Assembly (NCBI RefSeq): GCF_900129795.1
Contig: NZ_FQWW01000005.1
Coordinates: 434,001-498,000, forward strand
Reading direction: 5' to 3'
DNA: 64,000 bases
Source of the DNA: Flavobacterium sp. CF108
GTDB lineage: Bacteria > Bacteroidota > Bacteroidia > Flavobacteriales > Flavobacteriaceae
Shown: positions 43,613 to 51,417 of the stretch, one piece after another
Layout: each line of letters begins with the position of its first letter
Position numbering within the stretch: the stretch's first letter is position 1
Made by a program: the position numbers and the translations under genes
The notes under the pieces: model-generated
What the model was told of the DNA's origin: nothing
Databases searched by the model: none
The model's input: only the letters and a program-made list of their open reading frames with translations

Positions 43613-44878
43613 TCACTCTGCTAATTGATAAATTAAAGCTCTGCCCTGATGCACGTTTACAACTGATTCATCTGAACCGCGAAACAAACCGGGGCCATAG
43701 TTTTTGTCGTCTTTACACAACAACATTCCTACTAAATGAATCTGACGATCATTTTCTAGATCTCTAAATTCTTTCTGTTCTACAAAATGCTGAATTAGAT
43801 ATTTACTCCAGTTTTCTCTAATAATGGTATCCCATTCCTGGGGTGTACAATCACTTTTTACGTAAGCTCCAATTCCTCTTCCGCCACTATTTAATTTTAA
43901 AATCAGGTTCTGATCGTTATCTATAAAAGCATCGCAGTCGGCAGGATCAACAATTACATAACTTGGAATTAGATATTGTTTTAAAAAATCGTAATCTTCT
44001 TCGCTTAGATAATCATACATTATTTCGGCATCGTACATTACGGATAAAACCCTTTTGTCATGAATTAAAATTAAGGTTCTGATATCATTAAAATAACAGT
44101 TTTGCTCAATCAGTTTATCAAGTACATCCGGTTTTATTTTTTTTAGTTCTTCCCGATCCATTTCTAATATAAACTGCGAAACTGGTTCTCCATTTACATA
44201 AATAGAATTGTTTGAAACGATTAAATCCTGAGGTTTTACTGAAATTAATTCAACTCCCAGTTTTGCTAATTCTTTTTGAAGATAAAAAATCTCGGTTCCT
44301 TTTTCGTCGTCGTGAACAAGGGCCAGTTTTTTATTTGGAGCAAATTGATAGTATAAATCGTCGATCAGGTTTTTTAAATCGGGATCTTTAAAAGTTAGCC
44401 CATCTTTGGTTTCACTTATTTCGTCGTTCATCAATTTCAAATAATAACTAATCATCCAGCCATTTAGCGGATAACGGGCACCTATCTCGCAAATTTTTGC
44501 CTGATTGTTTGTATCATATAAAAAATCAGGGCGGTAAAAGCCCTGATTGTATCTTGCGCTGTAGCTTTTTTTCAATAAAGCTTCAAGGTCTTTGTCCAGC
44601 TGATAATAATTTCGAATCCTTTCGTCTTCAAAATAATTCTGGACAATTGCTTTACAAGCGTAATTTAAAATAGAACACAAACGATTCATTTCGTTCTCAT
44701 ATCCTAAAGGTAGTTTTACCGAAGAATTAGCAAAAAAATGACTCCCCAATCCTGTATTTTTTTCAAAATATTCAGAAAATAATTCCTTCCATTTTTTCTG
44801 TTTTTCAGGCTGATTTTGCTGCAGACTTATTTTAGGGGCAATGAGCTGCGCTTTTGGTTCTTTCTTTGTATAAATCAT
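43613..44878 (-). CDS. ATP-grasp-like ligase candidate, 421 aa
   Basis: Segments resemble the circularly permuted ATP-grasp group: GFYRPDFLYDTNNQAKICEI with GARYPLNGWMISYYL, KLALVHDDEKGTEIFYLQKEL, and a glycine-rich nucleotide-binding loop LILKLNSGGRGIGAYV with a plausible ATP-contacting Lys. It ends with YGPGLFRGSDESVVNVHQGRALIYQLAE, where Asn and basic residues fit Mg/ATP binding. Enzymes of this type form amide bonds, including on RiPP peptides. No membrane segment. Family placement is moderate; close relatives are not recognised. It lies 15 bp downstream of the next gene in the operon. Confidence 0.55.
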   Translation of the reverse strand: MIYTKKEPKAQLIAPKISLQQNQPEKQKKWKELFSEYFEKNTGLGSHFFANSSVKLPLGYENEMNRLCSILNYACKAIVQNYFEDERIRNYYQLDKDLEALLKKSYSARYNQGFYRPDFLYDTNNQAKICEIGARYPLNGWMISYYLKLMNDEISETKDGLTFKDPDLKNLIDDLYYQFAPNKKLALVHDDEKGTEIFYLQKELAKLGVELISVKPQDLIVSNNSIYVNGEPVSQFILEMDREELKKIKPDVLDKLIEQNCYFNDIRTLILIHDKRVLSVMYDAEIMYDYLSEEDYDFLKQYLIPSYVIVDPADCDAFIDNDQNLILKLNSGGRGIGAYVKSDCTPQEWDTIIRENWSKYLIQHFVEQKEFRDLENDRQIHLVGMLLCKDDKNYGPGLFRGSDESVVNVHQGRALIYQLAE

Positions 44879-44893
44879 GTATTGAAATATGAA

Positions 44894-45706
44894 TTATAAA
44901 CTAAGTTCTTCAATTTCCATAACATCTTCCATTACGGCAGATTTTTTAGCTAAATAATCCTTAATGATAGGTTCCAGATCGTAGGTTTCAAGATCAACAT
45001 TCATGGCTTTAGCGTAATGGAAAATAGAACTTACGGCAAAAAAGAAGTGATTTTTCTCTGTTGGACCGCAGTGAACACTTATCCAGGCTAATGTTTTGTC
45101 ACGATCTTCTTCTGAGAAACCGTAATCGTTTGTAAGCCATGATTCAAACTTTGGAAGAATATATTCTACCTCTCCATGTGTATAAATTTCGTGAATCAAA
45201 GTTGTCAATAAAGCGATCATGATATCTTTATTTCGCAAAGAATTTTGGTCTTTCCACGCTTTAAAATCGTAAGCACTCAGGTTTAAATATTTACGTGAAA
45301 GCCAGTCATCGTCTGTACAAATATTAGTTGCCATGGTATAAAATAACTGAGAGTGTAAAACTCTCCCCACAACTGCTAAATCTTCGTCTACAATTCTATT
45401 TAAACTTGTAATAGACTGCAAAAGTGCTTCTTTGTCTGCAATAGGTTGGTTTTTATGAACCAGCATTGTCATACGGTTGCTGATTCCTGCAACTGTCATG
45501 GCACTGTTATTGGTTTGGCTCCAACTGTGAAAAAAAAGCTGTAAACGCTCTTTGTCCTGAACTTTTGAAGTTAATTGTTTGAAGCTTTTTTCGATTTTTG
45601 AAAATGATTCTTCCTGATTTGGAAGGAACTTTAATAGTTGATCTTTTAAATAAGATTCTTCCATATCTTGAAGAACCGGAAGAATAATTGAACTTAGATT
45701 TGTCAT
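44894..45706 (-). CDS. Putative heme-oxygenase-like (TenA/PqqC-fold) protein, 270 aa
   Basis: An all-helical, soluble protein. Spaced Glu/His residues (IHEIYTHGEVEYILPKFESWL; WISVHCGPTEKNHFFFAVSSIFHYAKAMN) are reminiscent of the metal ligands of heme-oxygenase-like diiron oxidases and PqqC. The match is by pattern and position only. Those enzymes often act on amino-acid-derived natural products. It starts the second half of the cluster, with a 189-bp gap upstream to the methyltransferase gene that holds no clear promoter. Alternative: an unrelated helical protein. Confidence 0.45.
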   Translation of the reverse strand: MTNLSSIILPVLQDMEESYLKDQLLKFLPNQEESFSKIEKSFKQLTSKVQDKERLQLFFHSWSQTNNSAMTVAGISNRMTMLVHKNQPIADKEALLQSITSLNRIVDEDLAVVGRVLHSQLFYTMATNICTDDDWLSRKYLNLSAYDFKAWKDQNSLRNKDIMIALLTTLIHEIYTHGEVEYILPKFESWLTNDYGFSEEDRDKTLAWISVHCGPTEKNHFFFAVSSIFHYAKAMNVDLETYDLEPIIKDYLAKKSAVMEDVMEIEELSL

Positions 45707-45895
45707 GATTCTTGGGGTTTTAGGGTTTATTTTTGATTAGTTTTAAATTTGCTTTTGGTTTGTTTCTATTTCTTTTTGTAAACTTATTCTTTAAGTTTTT
45801 ACAGATTTTAAAAAATGCCACAAACACATTAATATCAGGTATGAGTTGGTTAATCTCTGTAATGAAAAAAAATTAGGAATCTTGGTTTGGATGGT

Positions 45896-46474
45896 TTAAA
45901 AAATCCTAACTGAACGATAGTATTTAATTTTTCTAACCACATCAATATCTTTAAGATGGTATTGTTCTAACCATTCGGCTTCATCAAAAAAATTACATCT
46001 GGATTCTGCAATTACGATGATCGATTTATGTAATGAAATCTGATGCAGTTTGTTCAATAATTCGGCGTATTGAAAATCATAAAGAGGATTGTAGAGATAA
46101 AAAATAGTCCCGTCAGAAATATTAGTTTTTAAAATATCGCCGCAAATTGCAACGGCATTTGTTATTTGCTCTTTTTCAATTAAACCGGCACAAACTTCAT
46201 GTCGTTCTTTCAGAATTTCAATTCCTTTAAACTGCGCATTGGGGTATTTTACAGCTCCGTATAAAATGATGTTTCCATAACCGGAACCTAAATCGTAAAA
46301 TACGGTTTCGCTTGTTATTTCGATAGGATCAAAAAGATCAGATAAAAAACTGGAGGAACCGTATCGATACGAATTAAGACCATATTTAATTGTAATTTCA
46401 GAAAGGCTTAAAGCTCCTTCAATAGTATTTGAATATTGGTCAATTTCTGATTGAATCTTTTTTAGCAGTTCCAT
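45896..46474 (-). CDS. Class I SAM-dependent methyltransferase
   Basis: The 192-residue protein has motif I VFYDLGSGYGNIILYGAV and the acidic motif II region FKGIEILKERHEVC. It continues with CGDILKTNISDGTIFYLYNPLYDF, where NPLY replaces the NPPY found in N-methyltransferases. The DLGSGYGN form resembles DOT1-like protein methyltransferases. It is separated by 1 bp from the radical SAM gene and is surely co-translated with it, so the precursor peptide or a small protein of the cluster may be its substrate (inference). Confidence 0.85.
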   Translation of the reverse strand: MELLKKIQSEIDQYSNTIEGALSLSEITIKYGLNSYRYGSSSFLSDLFDPIEITSETVFYDLGSGYGNIILYGAVKYPNAQFKGIEILKERHEVCAGLIEKEQITNAVAICGDILKTNISDGTIFYLYNPLYDFQYAELLNKLHQISLHKSIIVIAESRCNFFDEAEWLEQYHLKDIDVVRKIKYYRSVRIF

Positions 46475-46475
46475 A

Positions 46476-47897
46476 TTATTTCATCATTAATAGTTCTAAT
46501 TTTTCCAATGAACGTTTGGCTATTTCCATTTTATCGGCATATTCATCGTTTACTTTTTGAATGTCGGCACTGCAAAAAGTGCAGGTAGTTTCTTCTTCAT
46601 AAACATAATTATCACAGCCATTGCATAGTTTAAGCGCTTTTGGAATTCTTGGAACTCTGTCTGTATTTGCTACCGGAACCAGAGGTGCATTATGAGGTGA
46701 CTGCACTTCGACTACTTCTCCTTTTTCATTTTCTACTATGATTTCAAACAAACCAATATCAAAAGAGAGTCCGGGTGCTTCTTTTATTTTTCTTATTCTT
46801 TCGTGAAGTCCTTTCTTTTTTAATTCTAAGGCGCGATAATGACAAAAAGGGTTATTCCCTCTTTTTCCAAATAACACATGGCTTGTCCAGGTGCAGCCAG
46901 CCAGACAAGAAGATTCGTAATAACAGCCTTTACATCCTCCCCATAATTCTTCTTTATTTCTGTATCTGGAAAAAACCATTTCTTCACTGTATCTCCAAAT
47001 ATCTTCCAGTTTCATGTCTTTTACATTACCTCCTGTATATTCAGTTGTGGGTAATGACGGGCAGCCTTTTATTTTTCCATCGGCTTCAATACCAATTCCG
47101 GTATGTCCAGCAGAACATCCTGTATAATATTTTTCATTGCCTTGTCGCCAGATATGCTCATAAGGTCCAAAGTAGCCAATGTTGTTTCCTGCTTGTATTA
47201 AAACATTATTTGCCAATGCTTTTCTGTATATAACAATCAGTTTTTCATAAAAACCAATTAGTTCATAAGGCTGAAGGATCAATTCTTCAGAATGGTCAAC
47301 GGCATTTCCCATGGCAACTGCCAGTTGTATCTGCCAGTTTCTTACGCCATTTTCGATCAAAACATCCAGAAGTTCACTTAGCTCATTTTGATTTAATTTT
47401 GTAATTACGGTATTTACACTAGAAGGTATATCATACTTTTTTAGTAATTGCAGACAATGAATTACATGATCAAAAGAATCTCTTCTTCCTCTTATTTTAT
47501 TGTGAGTCTCCAGCATTCCATCAATAGAAACACCAATATTTCGTATTCCTGCTTTTTTTGCATCACTAATTCGCTCTTCATTTAAATTATAAGCTCCAGA
47601 CTGCATAGAACATTCAATTCCGCTTTCGTGGATTTTTGCAATTATTTCAAGCCAGTCTTTTCTTAAAAAAGCTTCGCCGCCAATAATTGTTATTTCTCTT
47701 GTACCAAGACGTTTAAGACTATCAATTACGTCAAAACATTGTTCGGTAGTTAGTTCACCAGGTCTCACCTTTCCGGCTCTGGATCCGCAGTGCGAGCATT
47801 TCAAATTACAGGCAAGAGTAATTTCCCAAACAACATGAACCGGGGTTGCTGTTTTATAATCATCTCGTACTCTGTATCGTATAGAAGTCTTATCCAT
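46476..47897 (-). CDS. Radical SAM/SPASM protein with C-terminal zinc-ribbon, likely peptide maturase
   Basis: The 473-residue protein carries the radical SAM cluster motif Cys30-x3-Cys34-x2-Cys37 in WEITLACNLKCSHC and the glycine motif IIGGEAFLRKDW. A SPASM region follows (YTGCSAGHTGIGIEADGKIK, GCPSLP, then GGCKGCYYESSCLAGCTW and PFCHYRALELKKKG), expected to hold auxiliary 4Fe-4S clusters. The last 45 residues form a Cys-rich zinc-ribbon (LCNGCDNYVYEEETTCTFC), an unusual extension. Proteins of this build modify ribosomal peptides. It lies 78 bp downstream of two DUF1843-like peptide genes, with a hairpin between, and 1 bp before a methyltransferase gene. Confidence 0.92.
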   Translation of the reverse strand: MDKTSIRYRVRDDYKTATPVHVVWEITLACNLKCSHCGSRAGKVRPGELTTEQCFDVIDSLKRLGTREITIIGGEAFLRKDWLEIIAKIHESGIECSMQSGAYNLNEERISDAKKAGIRNIGVSIDGMLETHNKIRGRRDSFDHVIHCLQLLKKYDIPSSVNTVITKLNQNELSELLDVLIENGVRNWQIQLAVAMGNAVDHSEELILQPYELIGFYEKLIVIYRKALANNVLIQAGNNIGYFGPYEHIWRQGNEKYYTGCSAGHTGIGIEADGKIKGCPSLPTTEYTGGNVKDMKLEDIWRYSEEMVFSRYRNKEELWGGCKGCYYESSCLAGCTWTSHVLFGKRGNNPFCHYRALELKKKGLHERIRKIKEAPGLSFDIGLFEIIVENEKGEVVEVQSPHNAPLVPVANTDRVPRIPKALKLCNGCDNYVYEEETTCTFCSADIQKVNDEYADKMEIAKRSLEKLELLMMK

Positions 47898-47929
47898 CTT
47901 AATTGATTTAGGTTTTTATTGATTTATTT

Positions 47930-47970
47930 AAAGAACGGTTTAAAAAGCAAAGCTTAATAAACCGTTCTTT
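47930..47970 (-). promoter_or_regulatory. Hairpin between peptide and radical SAM genes
   Basis: Perfect 13-bp arms AAAGAACGGTTTA and TAAACCGTTCTTT with a 15-nt loop lie 5 bp beyond the peptide stop codon. No T-run follows on the minus strand, so it fits an mRNA-stabilising, processing or partial-termination element that lets the peptide be made in excess over the enzyme. Confidence 0.7.
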
Positions 47971-47975
47971 TTAGA

Positions 47976-48146
47976 TTACTTTCTAAGGTTTTCAATAGCC
48001 TCCAGCAATTCTACCAAAGCAGCGCTCAGGTCTCCCTGTTCTCTAACTGTTTGTTTCGCTTGTTCAGCTACTGCTCTCATTTTTTCTAAATCATTTGAAG
48101 CTATCGCTTCTCTGATTCCTGCTGCGTAAAGCATTACTACTCCCAT
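47976..48146 (-). CDS. DUF1843-like 'GDL' peptide 2 (56 aa), candidate precursor
   Basis: Small frame found by reading: MGVVMLYAAGIREAIASNDL, then a helical middle (EKMRAVAEQAKQTVREQ) and GDLSAALVELLEAIENLRK. It matches the Pfam DUF1843 pattern (short protein, IREAIASxD, GDL then Leu-rich helix) as I recall it. It has no signal peptide. It lies directly upstream of the radical SAM maturase on the same strand and downstream of a near-identical peptide gene. Met4/Met5-type internal starts are possible. A conserved leader motif lies 25 nt before its ATG. Confidence 0.82.
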   Translation of the reverse strand: MGVVMLYAAGIREAIASNDLEKMRAVAEQAKQTVREQGDLSAALVELLEAIENLRK

Positions 48147-48167
48147 AACATTTTTGTTTTTTAGTTA

Positions 48168-48228
48168 TTCCTACTCTTGAGGTTTTTCGGATTCACCCTT
48201 GTTATACTGAACAAGTCAGCTTTTCGTG
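48168..48228 (-). promoter_or_regulatory. Leader element D before peptide 2
   Basis: Minus strand: a hairpin CTGA-CTTGT-TCAG, then ATCCGAAAAACCTCAAGAGT followed by AGG, ending 21 nt before the ATG. It shares CCGAAAA(A/G)CCT and GAGTAGG with leaders at 49107, 51851 and 52522. Its stem CTGA/TCAG replaces CTGT/ACAG of the other copies, a compensatory pair change. Confidence 0.65.
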
Positions 48229-48235
48229 TTTATTT

Positions 48236-48412
48236 TTACTTTTTGTTCTTTAGAGCTTCTATTGCTTCCAGTAATTCTAACAAAGCGGCACTTAAGTCGC
48301 CTTGATCTTTTATCACCTGTTTTACTTGTTCTGCAATAGCTTCCATTTTTGCTAAATCATTAGAAGCTATTGCTTCTCTCACTGCTACACCGTAAGGCAT
48401 CATTATTCCCAT
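48236..48412 (-). CDS. DUF1843-like 'GDL' peptide 1 (58 aa), candidate precursor
   Basis: Small frame found by reading: MGIMMPYGVAVREAIASNDL, then AKMEAIAEQVKQVIKDQ and GDLSAALLELLEAIEALKNKK. MPYGVAVREAIASxD is the classical start of DUF1843 proteins (recalled), so translation could also begin at Met4 or Met5. It is about 65% identical to peptide 2 over its length, with the GDLSAALxELLEAIE block invariant. It follows a 217-residue protein gene by 22 bp and precedes peptide 2 by 90 bp. Probable substrate of the downstream radical SAM protein (inference). Confidence 0.85.
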   Translation of the reverse strand: MGIMMPYGVAVREAIASNDLAKMEAIAEQVKQVIKDQGDLSAALLELLEAIEALKNKK

Positions 48413-48434
48413 AATTATTTTGTTTTATAAATTA

Positions 48435-49088
48435 TTAACCTCCAAACTGATGTAGAAAAATGGCTGGATCATTTGGGTTTAAACAAGTTAAATTCCCCAT
48501 TGTAACCGTTTTTCCATCTTTGTTTTTTCCAGAAATCATGATGTTTTTCAATCCTGTTCTTAATTGTCCAACACGATTACCGCCGGTTACTTCAATTCCC
48601 ATTTCATGAGGAGTACCCGTTCTTGTTGCGATGATATTTCCTTTTCCGTTTTCGATTAGGAGAATCTCTCCAATTGCCGGAGGAGGAAATGACTGCGTTA
48701 CGGTAATATCAGTAAGTGGTCCCAGTATGATATAATCTGGTAAAATTTCTGTGTTAATAGCGTCTAACTCTGGTTTAAGAAGGTTGATAGTTCTTCCAAA
48801 TTCTGGATTATCTCCTGCATTTGTACAGTACATCCATGGAGTAGTGAAAGAAGTTCCGTCTTCTGTTTCTCCAATTGCTACATATCTTTGGTGTACTACC
48901 AGTTTAGTTTTTTGGGTAACTGAAGTAAGATCAAGATTGTAAAATACAGATGTAATAAGTGTACCAACAGCATACGTTCCGCTGGCTCCTTCGATAACAG
49001 GAAGGATAACAGGGCCAACGCCTCCGCCTTTCCAGTCTATATAAGGATACACATTTACATTTTTAACTTTTCTAGGTATAGGTTGCAT
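48435..49088 (-). CDS. Unknown beta-rich protein of the DUF1842/1843 cluster, 217 aa
   Basis: No signal peptide or membrane segment. The N-terminus carries a Gly-rich IDWKGGGVGPVILPVIEGA. The body is strand-rich (KTKLVVHQRYVAIGE, DYIILGPLTDITVTQ), has FPPPAIG at residues 134-140 and ends HQFGG. The same FPPPAIG motif occurs in the DUF1842-like protein encoded at 51418, suggesting distant relationship or a shared partner. It is the first gene in front of the two peptides and has leader element A. I do not recognise the family. Confidence 0.75.
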   Translation of the reverse strand: MQPIPRKVKNVNVYPYIDWKGGGVGPVILPVIEGASGTYAVGTLITSVFYNLDLTSVTQKTKLVVHQRYVAIGETEDGTSFTTPWMYCTNAGDNPEFGRTINLLKPELDAINTEILPDYIILGPLTDITVTQSFPPPAIGEILLIENGKGNIIATRTGTPHEMGIEVTGGNRVGQLRTGLKNIMISGKNKDGKTVTMGNLTCLNPNDPAIFLHQFGG

Positions 49089-49106
49089 AATTATAATTTT
49101 TTGGGT

Positions 49107-49187
49107 CTTACTCGTAAGGCTTTTCGGCTCCGCCTTCGCTTTTTCCTGTGCGAAACAGTTCGTTTTTTAAAGTGGGTTCTGCTCCAC
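49107..49187 (-). promoter_or_regulatory. Leader element A before the 217-aa protein gene
   Basis: Minus strand, 5' to 3': GTGGAGCAGAACCCAC hairpin, A-run, hairpin CTGT-TTCGC-ACAG, A-run, AGGCGGAGCCGAAAAGCCTT, then ACGAGTAAGA, ending 18 nt before the ATG. It is the longest copy of the four and aligns over its 5' half with copies B and C. Confidence 0.75.
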
Positions 49188-49565
49188 TACTACTGTAATT
49201 TCACAATGAATATTTTAAGAAACTATACTTGCCTATGACATAAAAAGAGCTGTTCTTAAAAATCAAATAGAAATAATTAATAAAATAAATTCTGCCGGCT
49301 GCTTTTATTCTATACTTTAAAATTAATATTGATATACAGATATTTACCTCAAAAATGTTATAAGAAGAATATTTTTTGTCATGAAACAGAAAAAACAATA
49401 CATAAGATTATTCTTAAAAAATATAAATTCATTAAATAAGTTTTTATTTACATTTTTTTATAAGGCTTTAAAGTTTTTTTCAAACCTGAGATTTAGTTTT
49501 TCATTTTTGAGATAAATAAAATCCGAAGAGAGATTTACAGCGGACCTAAATGGAGATATAAAACA
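49188..49565. other. AT-rich gap upstream of leader A, no gene
   Basis: Very AT-rich. A 66-codon minus-strand frame (Phe/Ile/Lys/Tyr-rich) is not a credible protein. A promoter for the 217-aa gene is expected here. The best candidate, CAAATAGA near 49287 (TCTATTTG on minus), is one base from consensus. Confidence 0.4.
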
Positions 49566-49614
49566 AAACGGGGTTTCTTATCATAACAGATTGTTATAAT
49601 AAGAAACCCCGTTT
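49566..49614. repeat. Strong hairpin with perfect 16-bp arms
   Basis: AAACGGGGTTTCTTAT at 49566-49581 and its exact reverse complement at 49599-49614; inside, ATAACA/TTGTTAT extends the stem. It lies just before the SanA-like gene remnant. Confidence 0.8.
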
Positions 49615-49638
49615 ATCAAGATTGGAATATCATGTTAT

Positions 49639-49731
49639 GTTTTAAGAAATTGGAAACCTCATCTTCTAGGAAACCCAATTAATGATCCTTCTAATCATTT
49701 AAAAGAAGATAAAATAGAAAAGCCGAAGTAA
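49639..49731 (+). pseudogene. 3' remnant of a SanA/DUF218 paralog
   Basis: In frame on the plus strand this reads VLRNWKPHLLGNPINDPS then NHLKEDKIEKPK and a stop. It matches the C-terminus of the intact SanA-like protein at 41392-41477 (VLRDREPRFLGNPIN then INGLSNYSKEDKR). The DNA also aligns (ATGTTTTAAGA, CTAGGAAACCCAATTAA, AAAGAAGATAAA). No upstream part of the gene remains; a hairpin and the cluster begin instead. The fragment is too short to function alone. Confidence 0.75.
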
Positions 49732-49744
49732 TACTTCGGCTTTT
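49718..49744. terminator. Bidirectional terminator of the cytochrome gene
   Basis: AAAAGCCGAAGTA and TACTTCGGCTTTT form a 13-bp stem. On the minus strand it lies 47 bp past the cytochrome gene stop and ends in a T-rich tail; on plus it also covers the SanA remnant stop. Confidence 0.85.
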
Positions 49745-49790
49745 CATTTGGAGCAAAATTAAAATAAGACACTTTTTTTCAAAAAATGAA

Positions 49791-51275
49791 CTATTTATGT
49801 CGACGAACAAACACTTCTTCAAACTGTTTAAGTTTAAGTGCTTTTGTTTCTTCGATACGTTTAGCTTTCAAGTTAACATTTTTAGCAGTGGTTGCTGGTT
49901 GAGGTTTTGTAGTATACAAATAAGACTCAAACACATGGCTTAAATACAAAGGAGATTTTCCAATTCCTCTTGTAGTATCATAATTTTGAGATTGATGACA
50001 GCTAAAACAATTTGCTAAATCACCCACATTAATTTGATGTATGCTATTCTCAAAAGTCTGCGTGTAAGTCTCCATTGTAATGTTTGCTAAATTAGCAGAA
50101 CCTCTTGCCAATGAATCTGGAAGAACACTTGATATATCACTTTTTACAATAGTTTGTGCTTGCTGTGCCGGAGTTAATCCGTCTGTATTTAACCAAATCG
50201 ATCCATTATAGAAGTAATTCTTGAAAACATCTGTTAATTTTGAAGCTACACATTTATTGATCGTATCAATGTTGTCAAAATTAGCAGGTTCAGCCTGGCT
50301 TGTTGTCATATAAGCATTTGTACTTATCACTTTAGGAACTCCATATTCATAAAGAACAAAAGCTTTATACGGCTCTAATGGTTTCTTGCTTTTTTTATCC
50401 CATTTTATTCCTTTCAAGCCAGAAGTTGTTCCGCTTTCATAAAGCAGCATTTCAGTTGCTGAAGTTACAGAATTGTTTTTCCAGTCATAAACCGGAGCCA
50501 TTTCTTTATGCTCAAAAGTTGCCCAGATAAATTCAGGATGGTTTTTTACAACGCCCACGACGTGCATTCCTAACAAAGCAACAGATTTTGCCACATATTG
50601 CCCTTGCTTATTTTTGAATGCTGCTTTAGTAACAAAATACTCTGCAATTTTTTCTTTCGGGATTGCATCTGTACTAATCCATGAAACTTTTAACTCTAAT
50701 GAACCAACAGGAAATGTGTCTAAATTAGAATAAGGAACTTTTCCGCTGTTAATTTCAGAAGCCGCAATAATGGCTTTATCATGTAATGTCTTATTTACAT
50801 GTATAGAATAATATACCGTATCGCCAGCCGTTTTTCCAGAAACAAATTTTGGGTTAGAAACTAGCACACCTTCTGGACCTGCCTGATTAATTGAGCTTAA
50901 AACTAATTTTAATCCCAATTGCGGAGCAACCGGTGCCATCTCAGGACTAACTACATCCAAAGAATCTAAAAACAAAGGATTTCCGGATGGAAGAGGTTTT
51001 GTCACCCAAAGGAATTTTTGCCATGACCATTGATGGAAAATACAATTTGTTGTACTTGAAGTATCAAACGGGCTTCCGTCTCCTTCTGCAGGCGGCGGTG
51101 TCTGTTCGTGCGGAAACCAGCTTGCTTCGCATTCGCAAGGTGCAGCTGCTTCTGTTTTAGCATATCCTGAAACTCCGGCTTTTCCCAAAATTTTTTCTTT
51201 ATTCAAGAAAAATAATGAAACAGCTGCAGCAATAAAGACAACTAATAAGATGATAATAATAGGTTTTCTTTTCAT
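49791..51275 (-). CDS. Membrane-anchored single-heme c-type cytochrome family protein, 494 aa
   Basis: An N-terminal membrane anchor (IIIILLVVFIAAAVSLFFL) is followed by a periplasmic domain with Cys-rich start (CECEASWFPHEQ), FHQWSWQKFLWVT and GMHVVGVVKNHPEFIWATFEHKEMAP. A heme c attachment motif Cys423-Phe-Ser-Cys426-His427 (NCFSCHQ) lies near the C-terminus. The large domain between is of a family I recognise only loosely from other cytochrome-like secreted proteins. It sits between the DUF1842-like gene and the 217-aa gene, with terminators on both sides, so it forms its own unit. It may supply electrons or redox sensing outside the cytoplasm. Confidence 0.75.
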   Translation of the reverse strand: MKRKPIIIILLVVFIAAAVSLFFLNKEKILGKAGVSGYAKTEAAAPCECEASWFPHEQTPPPAEGDGSPFDTSSTTNCIFHQWSWQKFLWVTKPLPSGNPLFLDSLDVVSPEMAPVAPQLGLKLVLSSINQAGPEGVLVSNPKFVSGKTAGDTVYYSIHVNKTLHDKAIIAASEINSGKVPYSNLDTFPVGSLELKVSWISTDAIPKEKIAEYFVTKAAFKNKQGQYVAKSVALLGMHVVGVVKNHPEFIWATFEHKEMAPVYDWKNNSVTSATEMLLYESGTTSGLKGIKWDKKSKKPLEPYKAFVLYEYGVPKVISTNAYMTTSQAEPANFDNIDTINKCVASKLTDVFKNYFYNGSIWLNTDGLTPAQQAQTIVKSDISSVLPDSLARGSANLANITMETYTQTFENSIHQINVGDLANCFSCHQSQNYDTTRGIGKSPLYLSHVFESYLYTTKPQPATTAKNVNLKAKRIEETKALKLKQFEEVFVRRHK

Positions 51276-51304
51276 GTTTTTGTGATTTATTTATTTTTGG
51301 TAAT

Positions 51305-51330
51305 AAAAAAGGTCGTCTAAAAGACGACCC
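51305..51330 (-). terminator. Terminator of the DUF1842-like gene
   Basis: On the minus strand GGTCGTCT-TTT-AGACGACC is followed by six T. It lies about 88 bp past the stop of the DUF1842-like gene, separating it from the cytochrome gene. Confidence 0.9.
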
Positions 51331-51417
51331 TTTCAATCAAAACTGTAACCAAATCAGGCGTAATTAAATCCTAAAATGTTTCGTGATTCGAGTTGTTAAT
51401 ATTTGGGGTCTGTTATA

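Noticed and set aside
49201..49398. 65-codon minus-strand frame (Phe/Ile/Lys/Tyr-rich)
   Set aside because: AT-rich composition translated by chance; no start-site signal, no recognisable protein character.
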